From: Triparma columacea
Taxonomy: Eukaryota; Sar; Bolidophyceae; Parmales; Triparmaceae
NCBI GenBank assembly: GCA_030267965.1
Contig: BRYA01000148.1
Location: forward strand, 1 to 64,000
Length of the DNA: 64,000 nucleotides
Direction of reading: 5' to 3'
A program made the position numbers and the translations under genes. Shown here piece by piece: positions 42,698 through 53,214 of this stretch. Every line of letters starts with the position of its first letter. The first letter of the stretch is position 1. The notes below the pieces were generated by a model. It was not told where the DNA came from. It saw nothing but the letters and a program-made list of their open reading frames with translations, and did not search any database.

Positions 42698-43759
42698 TTA
42701 GTGCAGTGAGGCGCGATGTCGTTTGAGATGTGCATTTTGCTTCGCTTTGTAGTCGCAGTCCTCACAGTGGTGCCAGGTCACGTTTTCATTGTGGATTAAT
42801 GCGCGATGCTGCTTGAGTTTGCCTTTTTGCTTCGTTTTGTAGTCGCAGTCCTCACAGTGGTGCCAGGTCACGTTTTCGTTGTGGATATCTGCGCGATGCT
42901 TCTTGAGGTGGCTTTTTTGCTTCGTTTTGTAGTCGCAGTCCTTACAGTGGTGCCAGGTCATGTTTTCGTTGTGGATCAATGCGCGATGCCTCTTGAGATT
43001 GCCTTTGTGCTTCGCTTTGTAGTCGCAGTCCTCACAGTGGTGCCAGGTCACGTTTTCATTGTGGATTAATGCGCGATGCACCTTGAGTTCGCCTTTTCGC
43101 TTCGCTTTGTAGTCACAGTCCTCACAGCGGTGCCAGGTCACGTTTTTGTTGTGGACGGATGCGCGATGTCGTATGAGATGTGCATTTTGCTTCGCTTTGT
43201 AGTCACAGTCCTCACAGTGGTGCCAGATCACGTTTTTGTTGTGGATGGATGCGTTATGCAGCTTGAGATGACATTTTTGCTTCGCTTTGTAGTCGCAGTC
43301 CTCACAGTGGTGCCAGGTCACGTTTTCATTGTGAATACTTGCACGATGCTGCTTGAAGCAAAATTTCCAGTTTGTCCTGTAGCTGCACCCAGGTTCACTA
43401 CAAACGAACTTCTTCCCATCCTTCATACTACCCACAGCTTGCTCTTCGACTTCTGCCTCTTCGTCACTATCCTCATAGATCGAGACTACATCCTCGTCCT
43501 CCTCCTCTTCTCTGTCGTCGCTGTTAGGGTTTATCAAACACAAATCCACTTCCTCCTCTTCACTACCCTCCTCCTCCTTACAAACTCCACAAAGCAACGC
43601 TGCTCCTCTCCCCCCTCCCCCACCAACGTCCTCATCTTCCACTTCTTTCTCACCCTCAACTTCCTCCACCTTGCAACCAGCTTGATCAACCTCACCATAA
43701 CCTCTGGGAAGCTCTATTTTCACCCTGCTCCTCTCCTCCTTCGTTATTGTCTCCCCCAT
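42698..43759 (-). CDS. Eight-finger C2H2 zinc-finger protein, copy 2
   Basis: Open exon of about 353 residues from the ATG at 43759. Paralogue of the gene at 39035-40195: the N-terminus GETITKEERSRVKIELPRGYGEVDQ is shared almost exactly, the acidic region is shorter, and eight fingers follow. Unit identity is highest in the linker and lowest at helix positions (KQKCHLKL, KQNAHLIR, KRKGELKV and so on), the pattern expected if DNA specificity diversified. It differs from copy 1 by one finger. Confidence 0.88.
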   Translation of the reverse strand: MGETITKEERSRVKIELPRGYGEVDQAGCKVEEVEGEKEVEDEDVGGGGGRGAALLCGVCKEEEGSEEEEVDLCLINPNSDDREEEEDEDVVSIYEDSDEEAEVEEQAVGSMKDGKKFVCSEPGCSYRTNWKFCFKQHRASIHNENVTWHHCEDCDYKAKQKCHLKLHNASIHNKNVIWHHCEDCDYKAKQNAHLIRHRASVHNKNVTWHRCEDCDYKAKRKGELKVHRALIHNENVTWHHCEDCDYKAKHKGNLKRHRALIHNENMTWHHCKDCDYKTKQKSHLKKHRADIHNENVTWHHCEDCDYKTKQKGKLKQHRALIHNENVTWHHCEDCDYKAKQNAHLKRHRASLH

Positions 43760-44068
43760 ATTCTTCAAGTTCTATTACGGTACCCTCAAGCTCCCTGAAA
43801 ATGGCCTTCCAGTGAGTGAGATCTTCGGGGATGTTAGGGGCAAGCACTTGCAGATCCAAAATGGGGAGGTTCGGTAGGAAATCGAGGGAAATCGTTAATG
43901 AAATACGGGAACACCCGCAGATGTCAAAATCACAGGGTTTTGTACACGATAACCCAAGAAATTCTACAGGGCACTTTTCTCTTTTGTCTCCCTCATTTCT
44001 GAACACATACACACACACTCTCTCTCTCTCTACACACACACGCACACAATCTTCATCTCAAAATCATA
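43760..44068. other. Duplicated flank of zinc-finger copy 2 and promoter of next gene
   Basis: 43760-43945 matches the 5' flank of zinc-finger copy 1, including the overlapping open frame with TKPCDFDICG. 44000-44047 is CA/CT simple sequence just upstream of the next plus-strand start. Confidence 0.6.
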
Positions 44069-44932
44069 ATGAGAACATTAGTCATTGTAAACCTACAGCA
44101 AGCTGTAACCCTTGCATTATTCATCCTATTTGCGACTACCAGAATCAGCGATGCTTTCTCTCCTGCTTTCACTCCTGCTTTCACTCACCACACACGACCT
44201 TTGCATATAAACCATGTTGGAAAACATGTTGGAAAGCATGTTGGAAAACATGTTGGCGACACTACCTTTCAGGGTACACTTACTCAAATGAGCATTCATG
44301 GTCCAATTCACCTCGAAGATTTCACCTCTCTTGACAGAGTAAAGCTAAGAATCGACGGCTTCGGTACCTACGCAGTGGTTTCCGCCTTGATCCTCAACGC
44401 CTGTCTCCGTGTCTTCACATCCACCACCACAACCACAGTAACCAAGATATCCCCCGACGGTACCAAGGTCCTAACCACTCCCCTTTCCTCCACCCTCTTC
44501 CTCTCCACCACTGCCCTGACGTTCCTACAAGCCCTCCACTCCACCATAGTCTTCACCCTAATCCCCATCTACGCAAAGACGTGCCTAGGCCTGGGTCTCG
44601 ACTTGGCCCTAACGAAGTTCCTGAAAGCCACTTCCCTGCACAGGAAGATTGGGTTCAACTGCTTCGTGGGCTCCATCTCAACGTTCCTGCTTTCGTTCTC
44701 ATCAGCGTTCTATATTAAGGTCGTCCACCTTCCCATGGCCGAGGCTTCGCGGGCAGAGGAGGTCCAAGAGGTCAGGGATGAGGTCGCCCGAGGCCGCCGC
44801 CATGAGATCAGAACATCAAGGGGTGGCAGAGCCCTGGTAGTTATGACGGCCCTCGGGGGTCTGTCTCTTCTGCTAGCTTGGAGAGACATTATGTGCAAGG
44901 CCCAGTCTATCATATTCTCGCCCATTTTGTAG
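44069..44932 (+). CDS. Plastid-targeted membrane protein of unknown function
   Basis: Intronless, 287 residues. The signal-peptide-like start (LFILFATTRISDA) is followed by F in DAFSPAF, an ASAFAP-type cleavage site for import into a complex plastid. Two tandem 12-bp repeats follow, giving PAFT twice (near 44162) and HVGK four times (44213-44260). Two hydrophobic segments lie at ~100-170 and another at ~195-215, with a final one near 255-270. A charged coil (EEVQEVRDEVARGRRHE) faces one side. No family recognised. Confidence 0.7.
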   Translation: MRTLVIVNLQQAVTLALFILFATTRISDAFSPAFTPAFTHHTRPLHINHVGKHVGKHVGKHVGDTTFQGTLTQMSIHGPIHLEDFTSLDRVKLRIDGFGTYAVVSALILNACLRVFTSTTTTTVTKISPDGTKVLTTPLSSTLFLSTTALTFLQALHSTIVFTLIPIYAKTCLGLGLDLALTKFLKATSLHRKIGFNCFVGSISTFLLSFSSAFYIKVVHLPMAEASRAEEVQEVRDEVARGRRHEIRTSRGGRALVVMTALGGLSLLLAWRDIMCKAQSIIFSPIL

Positions 44933-45137
44933 TTTTGAATTATAGTACATCTATATCACACAGCCCCAAAGGGACATGGAGTAAGTTAGATAACGATATC
45001 TAATTTACAATTAAACACCGACCGCATTCGTCCCCATCCCCTCTCCCCCCCTGATTTGGCCTTTTTTTGGCACACTTTTGCAGCCTTTTCCCAAATTCCA
45101 AATTAAGCTGTTTGGCGACGAATTAGGGAATTTCAAC

Positions 45138-46778
45138 ATGCTAGATTCAACAACGAAGCAAATACGCGAGGCATTAGTTACAAATTGCGTTGGATTATCC
45201 CCCTTAACAACATTACTTCATGTCCTCCTCCCTCCTATCATTGGTTTATGTTTCTATTATGCTCTAATACCACGCGTAAATGCCATATTTGCTAAACATT
45301 CGGGGAGATACTCTGCTAAACGTGAGGATAAAACTGCTAAAAACAAAGATAAGCTCAATATGGGCGATAAAAATGACAACAAGAACAACAAGAACAACAA
45401 TCAACGCATAATACCAATTGTTCACGCCATTGTTGAGTTTCTATGCATATGGATTACTGTACTAATATCACAAGTCCCCCTCCTATACGCCTACAACCTA
45501 TACAATCACAACAACAACAACGACAACAACAACAATTCACTGCCTTCTACAACCCCAAGCACCACCTTTGACTTCAACTACCTCACGAACTACATAACTA
45601 ACTACATATCTCCTCCAACTCCTCCAACGCCCTCTCACATCTCTCCTTACCTTACCCTTCTTACCCAAACAACCCCCATAACCATCCTGTTAACCACTCT
45701 CCTTCCCCTCCTCCTCCTCCTCCTCCCCTCCTCCTCCGAAACAAAATCACCCTCCTCAAAGTGTAAATCCCCTCAAATAACCCTCCTCCGTTCCTACCTC
45801 CTCTTAATGACCTTCACCTCAATCCTAGCCGTAGATATCCCGAGTCTCTACCCTCGAGGTTTTGTAAAAACCGAGTTATCAGGTTACTCATTAATGGACC
45901 TCGGTACAGGCGCAAGTTTATGGTCCGCCGGTTTAGTATCTAAATTATCTCTCCCCCCCCCATCCCCCTCCTCTCCCTCAACCTCTCGTTCATCACCCCT
46001 AAAATCTAACCTTAAAAAAGTCCTCCCCCTCCTAATAGTAGGACTCCTTCGTTCCGTGGTCTTATCATTTATCGGTTACCAGTCACACGTAACCGAGTAC
46101 GGAACAACCTGGAATTTCTTCTTCACTTACGCCTCCTGCATAATACTCGGTAACCTCTGTCCCCACCTTTTCGGTTTACAAAACTACACCATATTACTGC
46201 TAACGGTTACCGGTGTTTACAACCATGGTCTAAGGTCTAACCTTGGTGTCTGGTTAATAAACGCTGGTAGGGATGGGTTTATCGAGTGTAATAGGGAGGG
46301 TATACTCGGCGTGTTAGGTTACGCTTTAATCTACCATTTCGGTTTGCTTTACGGTAAAATCATTAGACCGGGGGGGAGCGGAAGGTTTGGGAGAATATTG
46401 GTGGGGGGGGTTACGTGGGTTGTGTGGGCGGGGATGGAGATGTTTGGGATTAGAGCTAGCAGGAGGGAGGTTAACTTTACGTACGTACTCTGGGTTCAGG
46501 GGGTATGCACAACGCTCCTTCAAGCGCTGGAGGTTGTAGTGGGGGAGGGAGGAGGGGAGATGGTACCGGAAGGGATGGAGGGGGCGAACAGGAAGGGGAT
46601 GGTTGTATTCATGGCGGCGAACTTAGGGACGGGGGCGGTTAACCTTATCTGTCAAACGGAGAGGATGGACAAGGGGGAGGGGATGATGGTTATGGCCATG
46701 TATCTAGCAGCGATATTCGGAATTTCAAGGTACGGGGTAGGAGGGGGGGAGGAGGGAGGAGGTGTCAAGGTCGATTAG
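45138..46778 (+). CDS. PIGW: GPI-anchor inositol acyltransferase (PIG-W/GWT1)
   Basis: Intronless, 546 residues from the ATG at 45138; the in-frame sequence upstream to 45078 begins with TTG and is not needed. Family landmarks: VTNCVGLSPLTT near the start, AVDIPSLYPRGFVKTELSGYSLMDLGTGASLWSAGLVS, and YQSHVTEYGTTWNFFFTYA. About twelve hydrophobic helices are visible. PIG-W palmitoylates the inositol of GlcN-PI in the ER during GPI anchor synthesis. A local Asn-rich run (NNNNDNNNNN) and poly-Leu stretch lie in loops and are lineage oddities. Confidence 0.93.
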   Translation: MLDSTTKQIREALVTNCVGLSPLTTLLHVLLPPIIGLCFYYALIPRVNAIFAKHSGRYSAKREDKTAKNKDKLNMGDKNDNKNNKNNNQRIIPIVHAIVEFLCIWITVLISQVPLLYAYNLYNHNNNNDNNNNSLPSTTPSTTFDFNYLTNYITNYISPPTPPTPSHISPYLTLLTQTTPITILLTTLLPLLLLLLPSSSETKSPSSKCKSPQITLLRSYLLLMTFTSILAVDIPSLYPRGFVKTELSGYSLMDLGTGASLWSAGLVSKLSLPPPSPSSPSTSRSSPLKSNLKKVLPLLIVGLLRSVVLSFIGYQSHVTEYGTTWNFFFTYASCIILGNLCPHLFGLQNYTILLLTVTGVYNHGLRSNLGVWLINAGRDGFIECNREGILGVLGYALIYHFGLLYGKIIRPGGSGRFGRILVGGVTWVVWAGMEMFGIRASRREVNFTYVLWVQGVCTTLLQALEVVVGEGGGEMVPEGMEGANRKGMVVFMAANLGTGAVNLICQTERMDKGEGMMVMAMYLAAIFGISRYGVGGGEEGGGVKVD

Positions 46779-47172
46779 GCAGGATAGGAAGTGGAGGGGG
46801 GGGGTTCGGCGGAGTGTGATAATGCCGGGAGTAAGACTTAGCGCGCATTGTATATTTGCCAAACGAAAACAAAACAACGACAACGCTTGCTATGTCATCT
46901 TCTTTGGGATCCAACCCTATTCTCTCCTGTCGAAAAACACTGTTTTCAGACTACCTTGGTTGCATTTAGGTTGGGTGTAATCAGGTCGCAAACGTTGAGT
47001 TTGAGCTGTGGCATATGTAACAGAGCCGTGCAATAGTGAGGTCGTGTTCATAATAAAATACTTTTCACGGTTTCAGGTTCCGCACAGTATGTACACAGTC
47101 ATTTTGGCTTACTTGGTATGACGCCCAACGTGAAATTAAGCGCAGTCCCTTCTTATCTCCACATCGCCATAA
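46779..47172. other. Convergent intergenic region
   Basis: 394 bp between the PIG-W stop and the stop of the receptor fusion gene. No ORF, RNA gene or repeat that I can support; presumably two 3' UTRs. Confidence 0.5.
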
Positions 47173-50100
47173 TCAACCGCTCATCCCCCCTTCTTCATCC
47201 TCCTCTTCGATAACGACACCAACCTTCCTCCCCCCGCCAACTTCCATGTCTTCGTCTTCATCCTCCTCATCCTCCTCTTCTTCAATGCCCAAACTCATCC
47301 TCAAACTCATGCTATTCCTTCTACCCCTACTAGCCTTGTCCCCCAGTTCCAGTGCCCTCTTCGCCCGCAAGGCGTTTGCTTTCCCTTCCAGCATGTCGTC
47401 GGGGATGTTTGCCAGGAAGAGGTCCGACCACCACAGTGGCTTCTCCTCCACCCAGTCCAAGACGTTGTCTTGTACATATGCCTTCACGTCGTCTCTGAAG
47501 TGGGCGTAGCATGACTCGTGATGCGTAATGGTGTACGAAAGTTTAACGTCTGGTTCTGATCGTTTGTAGAATATCCTCTCTGCCTGGTCCGCTCCTGTTT
47601 CCAAGGAGAAGAAAGTGGAAACGTGGCTGCGATTGATGCTGAGGAAGAACGACACGAAGAATATCACAAGTATACCATTGCAGGCGACTACAAAGGGCCA
47701 AACCACCTCACCATTAAGTCCTCCACCACTCCCTCCGCCAAGATACACGGCCGCGACAACAAAAGTTGCGCACTGGTTGAATATGAGATTTCCAGTGAAT
47801 CCCGCGCCACCCATCCCCAATGGTATAATTGCCTCCATCCATGCTGTGAAATCCGTAGTTGTTTTCGCCATAATGTGCCAGAGGACTATCAAGAGTAATG
47901 GGGCATCATGGAGGTAGAAGTCACCTCTCCTGAGAAGCTTTCGCGCAAAGAGCAGCAACATTGGGATCACGAAGTACAGGACGAGAACTACAAAGCCCAT
48001 CTTCCGAAGAAGAATCACGTTGAAAATTTGGGATGCCATCGTACACGCTGATATACCCATCATGAGTACTAAGACAAGAATCCGGTTCTTGTCTGGAATC
48101 ATTCCATATGTCTTGGGGTCTTCTCGTCTATTCAAAGGGTTGACGTCCAAATCATATGTGAGTGACTGCATCGCGAAGCTAGTGGCCATTATTGACATCG
48201 CGAGGGACGAAAGCGAAGTAAACGAAACTGCCTCGCTGTCGCTGATGCGCCCGACGATAAATGTCGCCTGGACGACAGCACCGGGGATTGCCTCCGTGAA
48301 TGTCTGAGAGGGAGTTTGTGACAGGCTAGTTAAGAGGCGGCGAAGGGTTTGATGGTGTTCATGTGGGGACAAAGGGACTCACCTCCAAGAGCTTAGTTAT
48401 CAGCATCTCGATTTCCGGAGAGATGTTCTCGTAAAATTCCTGCTCCCCTCTTATCACCCGGACTGCGTCTTGTGCGGGTTTGAGGCAGAGGATTGTTAGA
48501 AGCATTTCCTTTGCCATCACCTTCGGTCGCTTGCGCCTCTGAAAGAACACGACGACAAGTTGTAAGATGATATTAAGCACAATCATGCATAATATTGCCC
48601 TTGCCTTGATATTCTCGCCAGTAGCAAAGAGTTCAGTGATAATAAATATGTCGGAGCCCATATCGAGGAGGGAGAAGGAAGTGCCCAGGAAGACACGGAA
48701 TTTCAAGCCCAAGTCGGCAGTAGCGAGCTTTTTACGCGCTACTACTTCGAGAAAGGGCCGAAAGAAGGAATACCTCTCGTCGAGCTCCCGCATGCTGGGG
48801 AATGTCAAAATGAACTCATCCACCGCAGCAGCAGCGGTGAGGTTGCCGATGATGAGGGAGCTCATTGTCTTGCCAATCCTACGTCCATCAGCCTCAGTGA
48901 TGTCCGCCAGCGGCTTGTCCACCTTACATGGTGTTGCAAGTTGATTCCTCAGTATATTCATCAGCATCGGCGCGAATGCCTTATACTTCCCATGAAATTC
49001 CCTCAGAGCACGATTTTTCTCCATCATCACCGTTAATGCTAGCTGCCCCATTGCATGTCTGCTTTTACTCCCAACCATGAACGCGTCCATCGAGTCCATC
49101 AGCATCGTGCCCATTGCGGTGCCGTCTTCAACGTCAAGCTCATCAAGCTTCCGGAGGTTTTGGAAATACCGCTGCACCTGGCTCACCGCGCGCACTGTCA
49201 TGGGCTTGCACATTTTCTCATTCTCCATCACAACCGAGTGCGTCTTGAAGTCCATCTGAGCATACAGCTCGATGGTGGTTTTCTGTTGCCCGACCGCCTT
49301 GTTCTGGCCAAGCTCCATCTGTCGTGTCGAGATTCTCTCTGCCTTGATTCGAAACACCATCGCGTTGCTAGCTCGCACTCGGTGATCCTCCTCTGGTGCA
49401 TTGGAATGTGTAGTGGGGAGCACAACATACAAAATATCGCCTTTGCCGTCCAACCTGCTGCAGGTTTGTCTACTGACGACAGTGCGATCGCGGAACCTGC
49501 CAGTAGGGATTCGATATGTCGACAGCGTTGTTATCGAACGCATCGCCCCCATCTCCCCCTCCTCTTGTTCGACTTTGAAGTGGTCGCGCACCATCATATC
49601 GTTTTCAGCTGCCTTGCTGAAGTAGGCCGAGTCAAAGTCGTGAAGGAAGCACGCAACGTCGATGGGGCTCGCTCGTACCTTGACAGTGGCCTTGAAGGTC
49701 TTTCTCCCTTCATCTCCCCAAGTGCAACTCTCCAATTCTACTAACCCATTGCTCTGCTCGAGAGGCTCCATGCGAGGTTCCGCATCCACTATTATCTCTC
49801 TCCCTCTCTGCAGGGCATCCCTCTCCTCGTCAGTCTCGTCGCTGTCGCCTTGGTCTATATGGTTGAAGAGACGCTCTCTGATCTCACCCCTAGAAGTAGC
49901 GTCACCCAACCGCGCTTCCTCTTCCATATCTCTTCTTGACCCTTGGACTTCACCGTCCCAGTGAGAGACTCGGCTGCCCTTGTGCCTCTGCTTGCGCGTG
50001 CTACCTATCACCGACACTTTCGTCTGGAACGTTGACGCTGTGTGTGTCACTGTGGAGCCGACGATCCTGCGAGCGTTACGTTTGCGACGGCCAAATAAGA

Positions 50101-51204
50101 GTCCCCGCGCCTGCTTTTGTAGCTCAGGCTCAAAGTATAGATTCACGATTGGATTGATTGAGGTCATGGAGACGTTGAGGTTAAGAAAGGATAAGAACCT
50201 GTGGGAGCGGTCGGTAGAAAGATGTGGAAGATGTGTTAGATGGGACACCCCTACGCCCCCTTCGTCGCCCAACGACTTACATGGGAGGCCAGTAGCTGCT
50301 GCCAATCCCGAAAGGGAATAAGACGAAGAAAATTGCGTTGATGGCCCAGCAGGCTAAAAATAGCGCCGTGACGGTAATTGCGAACCAAGTCGCCCTTCGC
50401 TCGGCCTGCACGGCGGCCTTTTTTGTGCTACCCGTGCTTGAGGATGCCAGGAGGTCGCGAGTGATCTTGAGGGACTTGTAGGAGGTGAAAATCACAAGGA
50501 GGAGGCAGAAGGAGAAGTATGCTGTGTTCGCAACGGCGAACAAATCGTGCTTGAGAACGCCCTCGCCGCCAGTGGCGAAGCACATGGAATTGGTAAATAT
50601 CGGCGCATAATGGCCGTATTCCGAGCTGGTGAGGACGGGTAGTGAAGCGTGGAGTAAGAGTCCAGGGGCGACGACGTCTGTGTGTGCGGGAAGGAGTAAG
50701 TTGGGGTTGCATGGTGGAGGAACGAGGAGGGAGTCGTGACTTACATTTGAAGATCCTCCAGTGTGGGGCGACGCTGTTCTTGGCGACACTACCACCGTCG
50801 TTGTTCCTGAGCAACCGAAGCCTGTAGAACCGCTCCCACACGAGCCCAGTGATGGCGCTGAACTGTAAGGTGCTCACAAAGTGGAGCGCAACGCCGTTGA
50901 ACTGGCAAACAGCAAAGCTAGGAACCTGTCGCCGCTGCAGATTCAGGGCCGAGAGCACGAACCTCGCGGAGAAGAATGCCAGGTCGACCCAACACTGGAT
51001 CCGCTGCCCGTGGCGATGTGCATGATTGCCACGGCTACCTCTGCGGTAGAAGCAAAGGAGGAGGAGAGAAGTGATCCCCATCCCCAGTAGGTACAGGCAC
51101 AGCTCAAGGGACACGAATCCCTGTCGAGTAGGAGTCATGAGGGGGGGCATCGGATGGGTCGAGTTGTTCCAGTTGTAGCCGTAGAGATCGGCATAGGAGG
51201 CCAT
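47173..51204 (-). CDS. GPCR-like 7TM / START / XK-related-like fusion protein
   Basis: Four exons: 51204-50745, 50677-50281, 50198-48383, 48303-47173; 1267 residues. Residues ~1-320 form a seven-helix receptor-like domain: N-terminal N-x-S/T site (NNST), TM3 Cys (FAVCQFN) with an ECL2 Cys (NSMCFA), WERFYRL at the end of TM3, CWAINAIFF in TM6, and NPIVNLYF closing TM7. A basic tail follows. Residues ~437-635 form a START-like domain (SPIDVACFLHDFD..). About 782-1160 form the XK-related-like domain: LLDMGSDIF, KPAQDAVRV, ETFTEAIPGAVVQ, SLTYDLD. The C-terminus has a RRNSMSLRMS site and an acidic end. TM7, START and the first helices of the last domain lie in one uninterrupted exon, so that fusion does not rest on splice prediction. 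Probable role: ligand-gated control of a lipid-handling membrane module (inference). Confidence 0.87.
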
Positions 51205-51541
51205 CGTTTGGAGGGGCCTTGTGGAAGGTTGGTCGTCGCAGGGGGGTTGAGAAGTGGGCTGTTTTGGGGTTGTTGGCTAGGGGGTGGCATACACGCGCGA
51301 CACTAGTTAAGGAGTACCAGTATGCTGCGGCACTAAGGGTGAGAGGGAGGGGTCAGAGCCCAAACTTGATTCTCAACTCCGAACTGTATTTATTCTGACA
51401 ATCCGGGTCATTCCGTGCGCAAGGGTGAGAGCAAAACTTGTTTTTGGCAAATAAATTGAAACACAAATCCAGCACTTTTTTGAGCCCGCCCTGCCCAAAT
51501 CGTGACACATGAGCAACCCGGAGTTTCTATAAAAACGGCGA
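51205..51541. promoter_or_regulatory. Divergent promoter region
   Basis: 337 bp between the start codons of the receptor fusion (-) and the next membrane protein (+), so both promoters are here. No recognisable element. Confidence 0.45.
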
Positions 51542-53038
51542 ATGAGCGAAACATCTCCCTCTCAACCCTCAACCCCAGCTGACCTGGCCTCTACTGTTGC
51601 AGATGAAGCTCCTCCCCCGCCTGCCGCCTGGCTCCGTCCAGCCGCGTTGCTCTTGTCCGATGCTGTCTCATACATTGCCTCCCAAATAACCGGCCCTGCC
51701 TCCCCACCCCCTCCCCACCTCGAACCCTTGATGAACTTCCTCAAGGCTCAGGGGCCTACCAAGAACATCATCAAACCTTCCGACCCTACTCTCGTCGACG
51801 AGGAGACCACGGTCGATGTAGTCACTGAGCGTCCTCTCCTTGATGCATCAAAATATTCCATAAACGATCGGACAAAAAGAAGGCGGTCAAGCGTGTCTAT
51901 CGGCTCGCAAGTGGAGATGGTAGAAAGGGAGTTTACGGTTGGGGACAAGAACAGCAGCCAGGTTGCACCCTTCGGTGACGAAGCATCTTATAGTGAGCGC
52001 ATCACTCCTAATGTGTCGGCATCAGTGACTGAGAAGGTAATCGGAGAATATTCAACCGTGCCGACCTCGACGATTGTGGTCTTCGAGCCGAAGCTCGAGG
52101 GAGGCATGCTCAAGGATGGTGTAGTACTGAAGGACCTAGTGCGGAACACCAGAGGCCTGGGGAGCTTCGTAGAGGGTTTCCTTCAGCCCATCGGTGCTTT
52201 TCTTACTTTCATACCTGCGCCGTTACTTCCTTTGTGGGGGCCATTTGCGATCGCGGGCTTGACAAATACAAGCCTTGGTGACGGAACAGAGAGCATCACC
52301 AAGGCCTCTGTAGTCATATTGATGTTGTCTGGTATTGGCGGCTCGGTTTTTTGTTGCATTATGGCCATGGACTATCATGTCGGCACCTTTTCCCTCATCA
52401 TTCGAAATGCCAAGCTGACGATTCTTCTCAACATTGGCAGTCGTCTCGTGTATACTGTCGCTGCCATTATCCACTACCCTCACGCCGCAAACGTTTGCTG
52501 TTTAGTTGGCCAGCTAATAACGACAGTTAACTATAGCTTCATGGACGCGCTGAAAGTAACCCAAATGATGCGCTTTACTGAGGAGGGTTACAAGGCCGCG
52601 TTTGGGAGCGCCATCGCTGGTTTTCTAAATTTTTGTGTGTTCGTATTCAACTTTATCTTCGAGTTGTGCCGGCACTTTGCTATCCTCAAGTTGATGAGTG
52701 ATAGCGACGAGGTGAACGTGGTTGCGGTGTTGCCTGCGAGACTGTTCGGTAGTGAGCTCGTCATCACAAACTTGAATCTCATGAACGTCACATTCACGAC
52801 CTCCATGGTGCTGTACTTGAGGTCTATACTACTGACATTTAGCACCGGGGGCAAACGATTTGTGGTCCTCAACACGCCTATCAACTTCAAAGCTGTCTAC
52901 AGACCAACGGCGCTGCCGATAATAGGAGACGAAGATCCACCTCCTGACGGAATAGGAGACGAAAACCGTGAGGATCCGCAACCTGACGGTATATCAGACG
53001 AAGACCCACCAGGCGAGGATCCGCAACCTGAGGAATAG
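51542..53038 (+). CDS. Unknown polytopic membrane protein with acidic Pro-rich repeat tail
   Basis: Intronless, 498 residues. A hydrophilic N-terminus (~1-205) includes KRRRSSVSIGS, a basophilic phosphosite-like run. About seven hydrophobic helices lie between ~215 and 440 (GAFLTFIPAPLLPLWGPFAIAG; VVILMLSGIGGSVFCCIMAM). The C-terminus is built of degenerate 10-13-residue repeats (DEDPPPDGIG, DEDPPGEDPQP). Family not recognised. Divergent orientation from the receptor fusion gene suggests possible co-regulation. Confidence 0.7.
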   Translation: MSETSPSQPSTPADLASTVADEAPPPPAAWLRPAALLLSDAVSYIASQITGPASPPPPHLEPLMNFLKAQGPTKNIIKPSDPTLVDEETTVDVVTERPLLDASKYSINDRTKRRRSSVSIGSQVEMVEREFTVGDKNSSQVAPFGDEASYSERITPNVSASVTEKVIGEYSTVPTSTIVVFEPKLEGGMLKDGVVLKDLVRNTRGLGSFVEGFLQPIGAFLTFIPAPLLPLWGPFAIAGLTNTSLGDGTESITKASVVILMLSGIGGSVFCCIMAMDYHVGTFSLIIRNAKLTILLNIGSRLVYTVAAIIHYPHAANVCCLVGQLITTVNYSFMDALKVTQMMRFTEEGYKAAFGSAIAGFLNFCVFVFNFIFELCRHFAILKLMSDSDEVNVVAVLPARLFGSELVITNLNLMNVTFTTSMVLYLRSILLTFSTGGKRFVVLNTPINFKAVYRPTALPIIGDEDPPPDGIGDENREDPQPDGISDEDPPGEDPQPEE

Positions 53039-53214
53039 CGAGCCCGACATTTCCGTAAAATTCATGTAAAGTGTCTGTTTCATATCCAAATTCCCCTTCC
53101 TTACTTCCCCCCCTTCCCCCTTTCCAACTTTCCAACCGTCTGAAAAAGGGCAAAGTCCAAACAATTTCCTCTTTAAAATTAAATCCCTTCTCCTCCCTCC
53201 ATCCTTCCCTCCCC

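Noticed and set aside
45078..45137. N-terminal extension of PIG-W
   Set aside because: The frame begins with TTG, not ATG; the first ATG at 45138 gives the usual family N-terminus.
46326..46523. Short minus-strand ORF inside PIG-W
   Set aside because: Shadow of a conserved membrane-protein frame, with no recognisable features of its own.
48359..50305. A separate START protein beginning at the first Met of the long open frame (MAAATGLPCKSL)
   Set aside because: The first ~38 residues translate the intron; a GTAAGT donor at 50280 and CAG acceptor at 50199 join it in frame to the 7TM exons, and the NPIVNLYF helix lies inside this exon.
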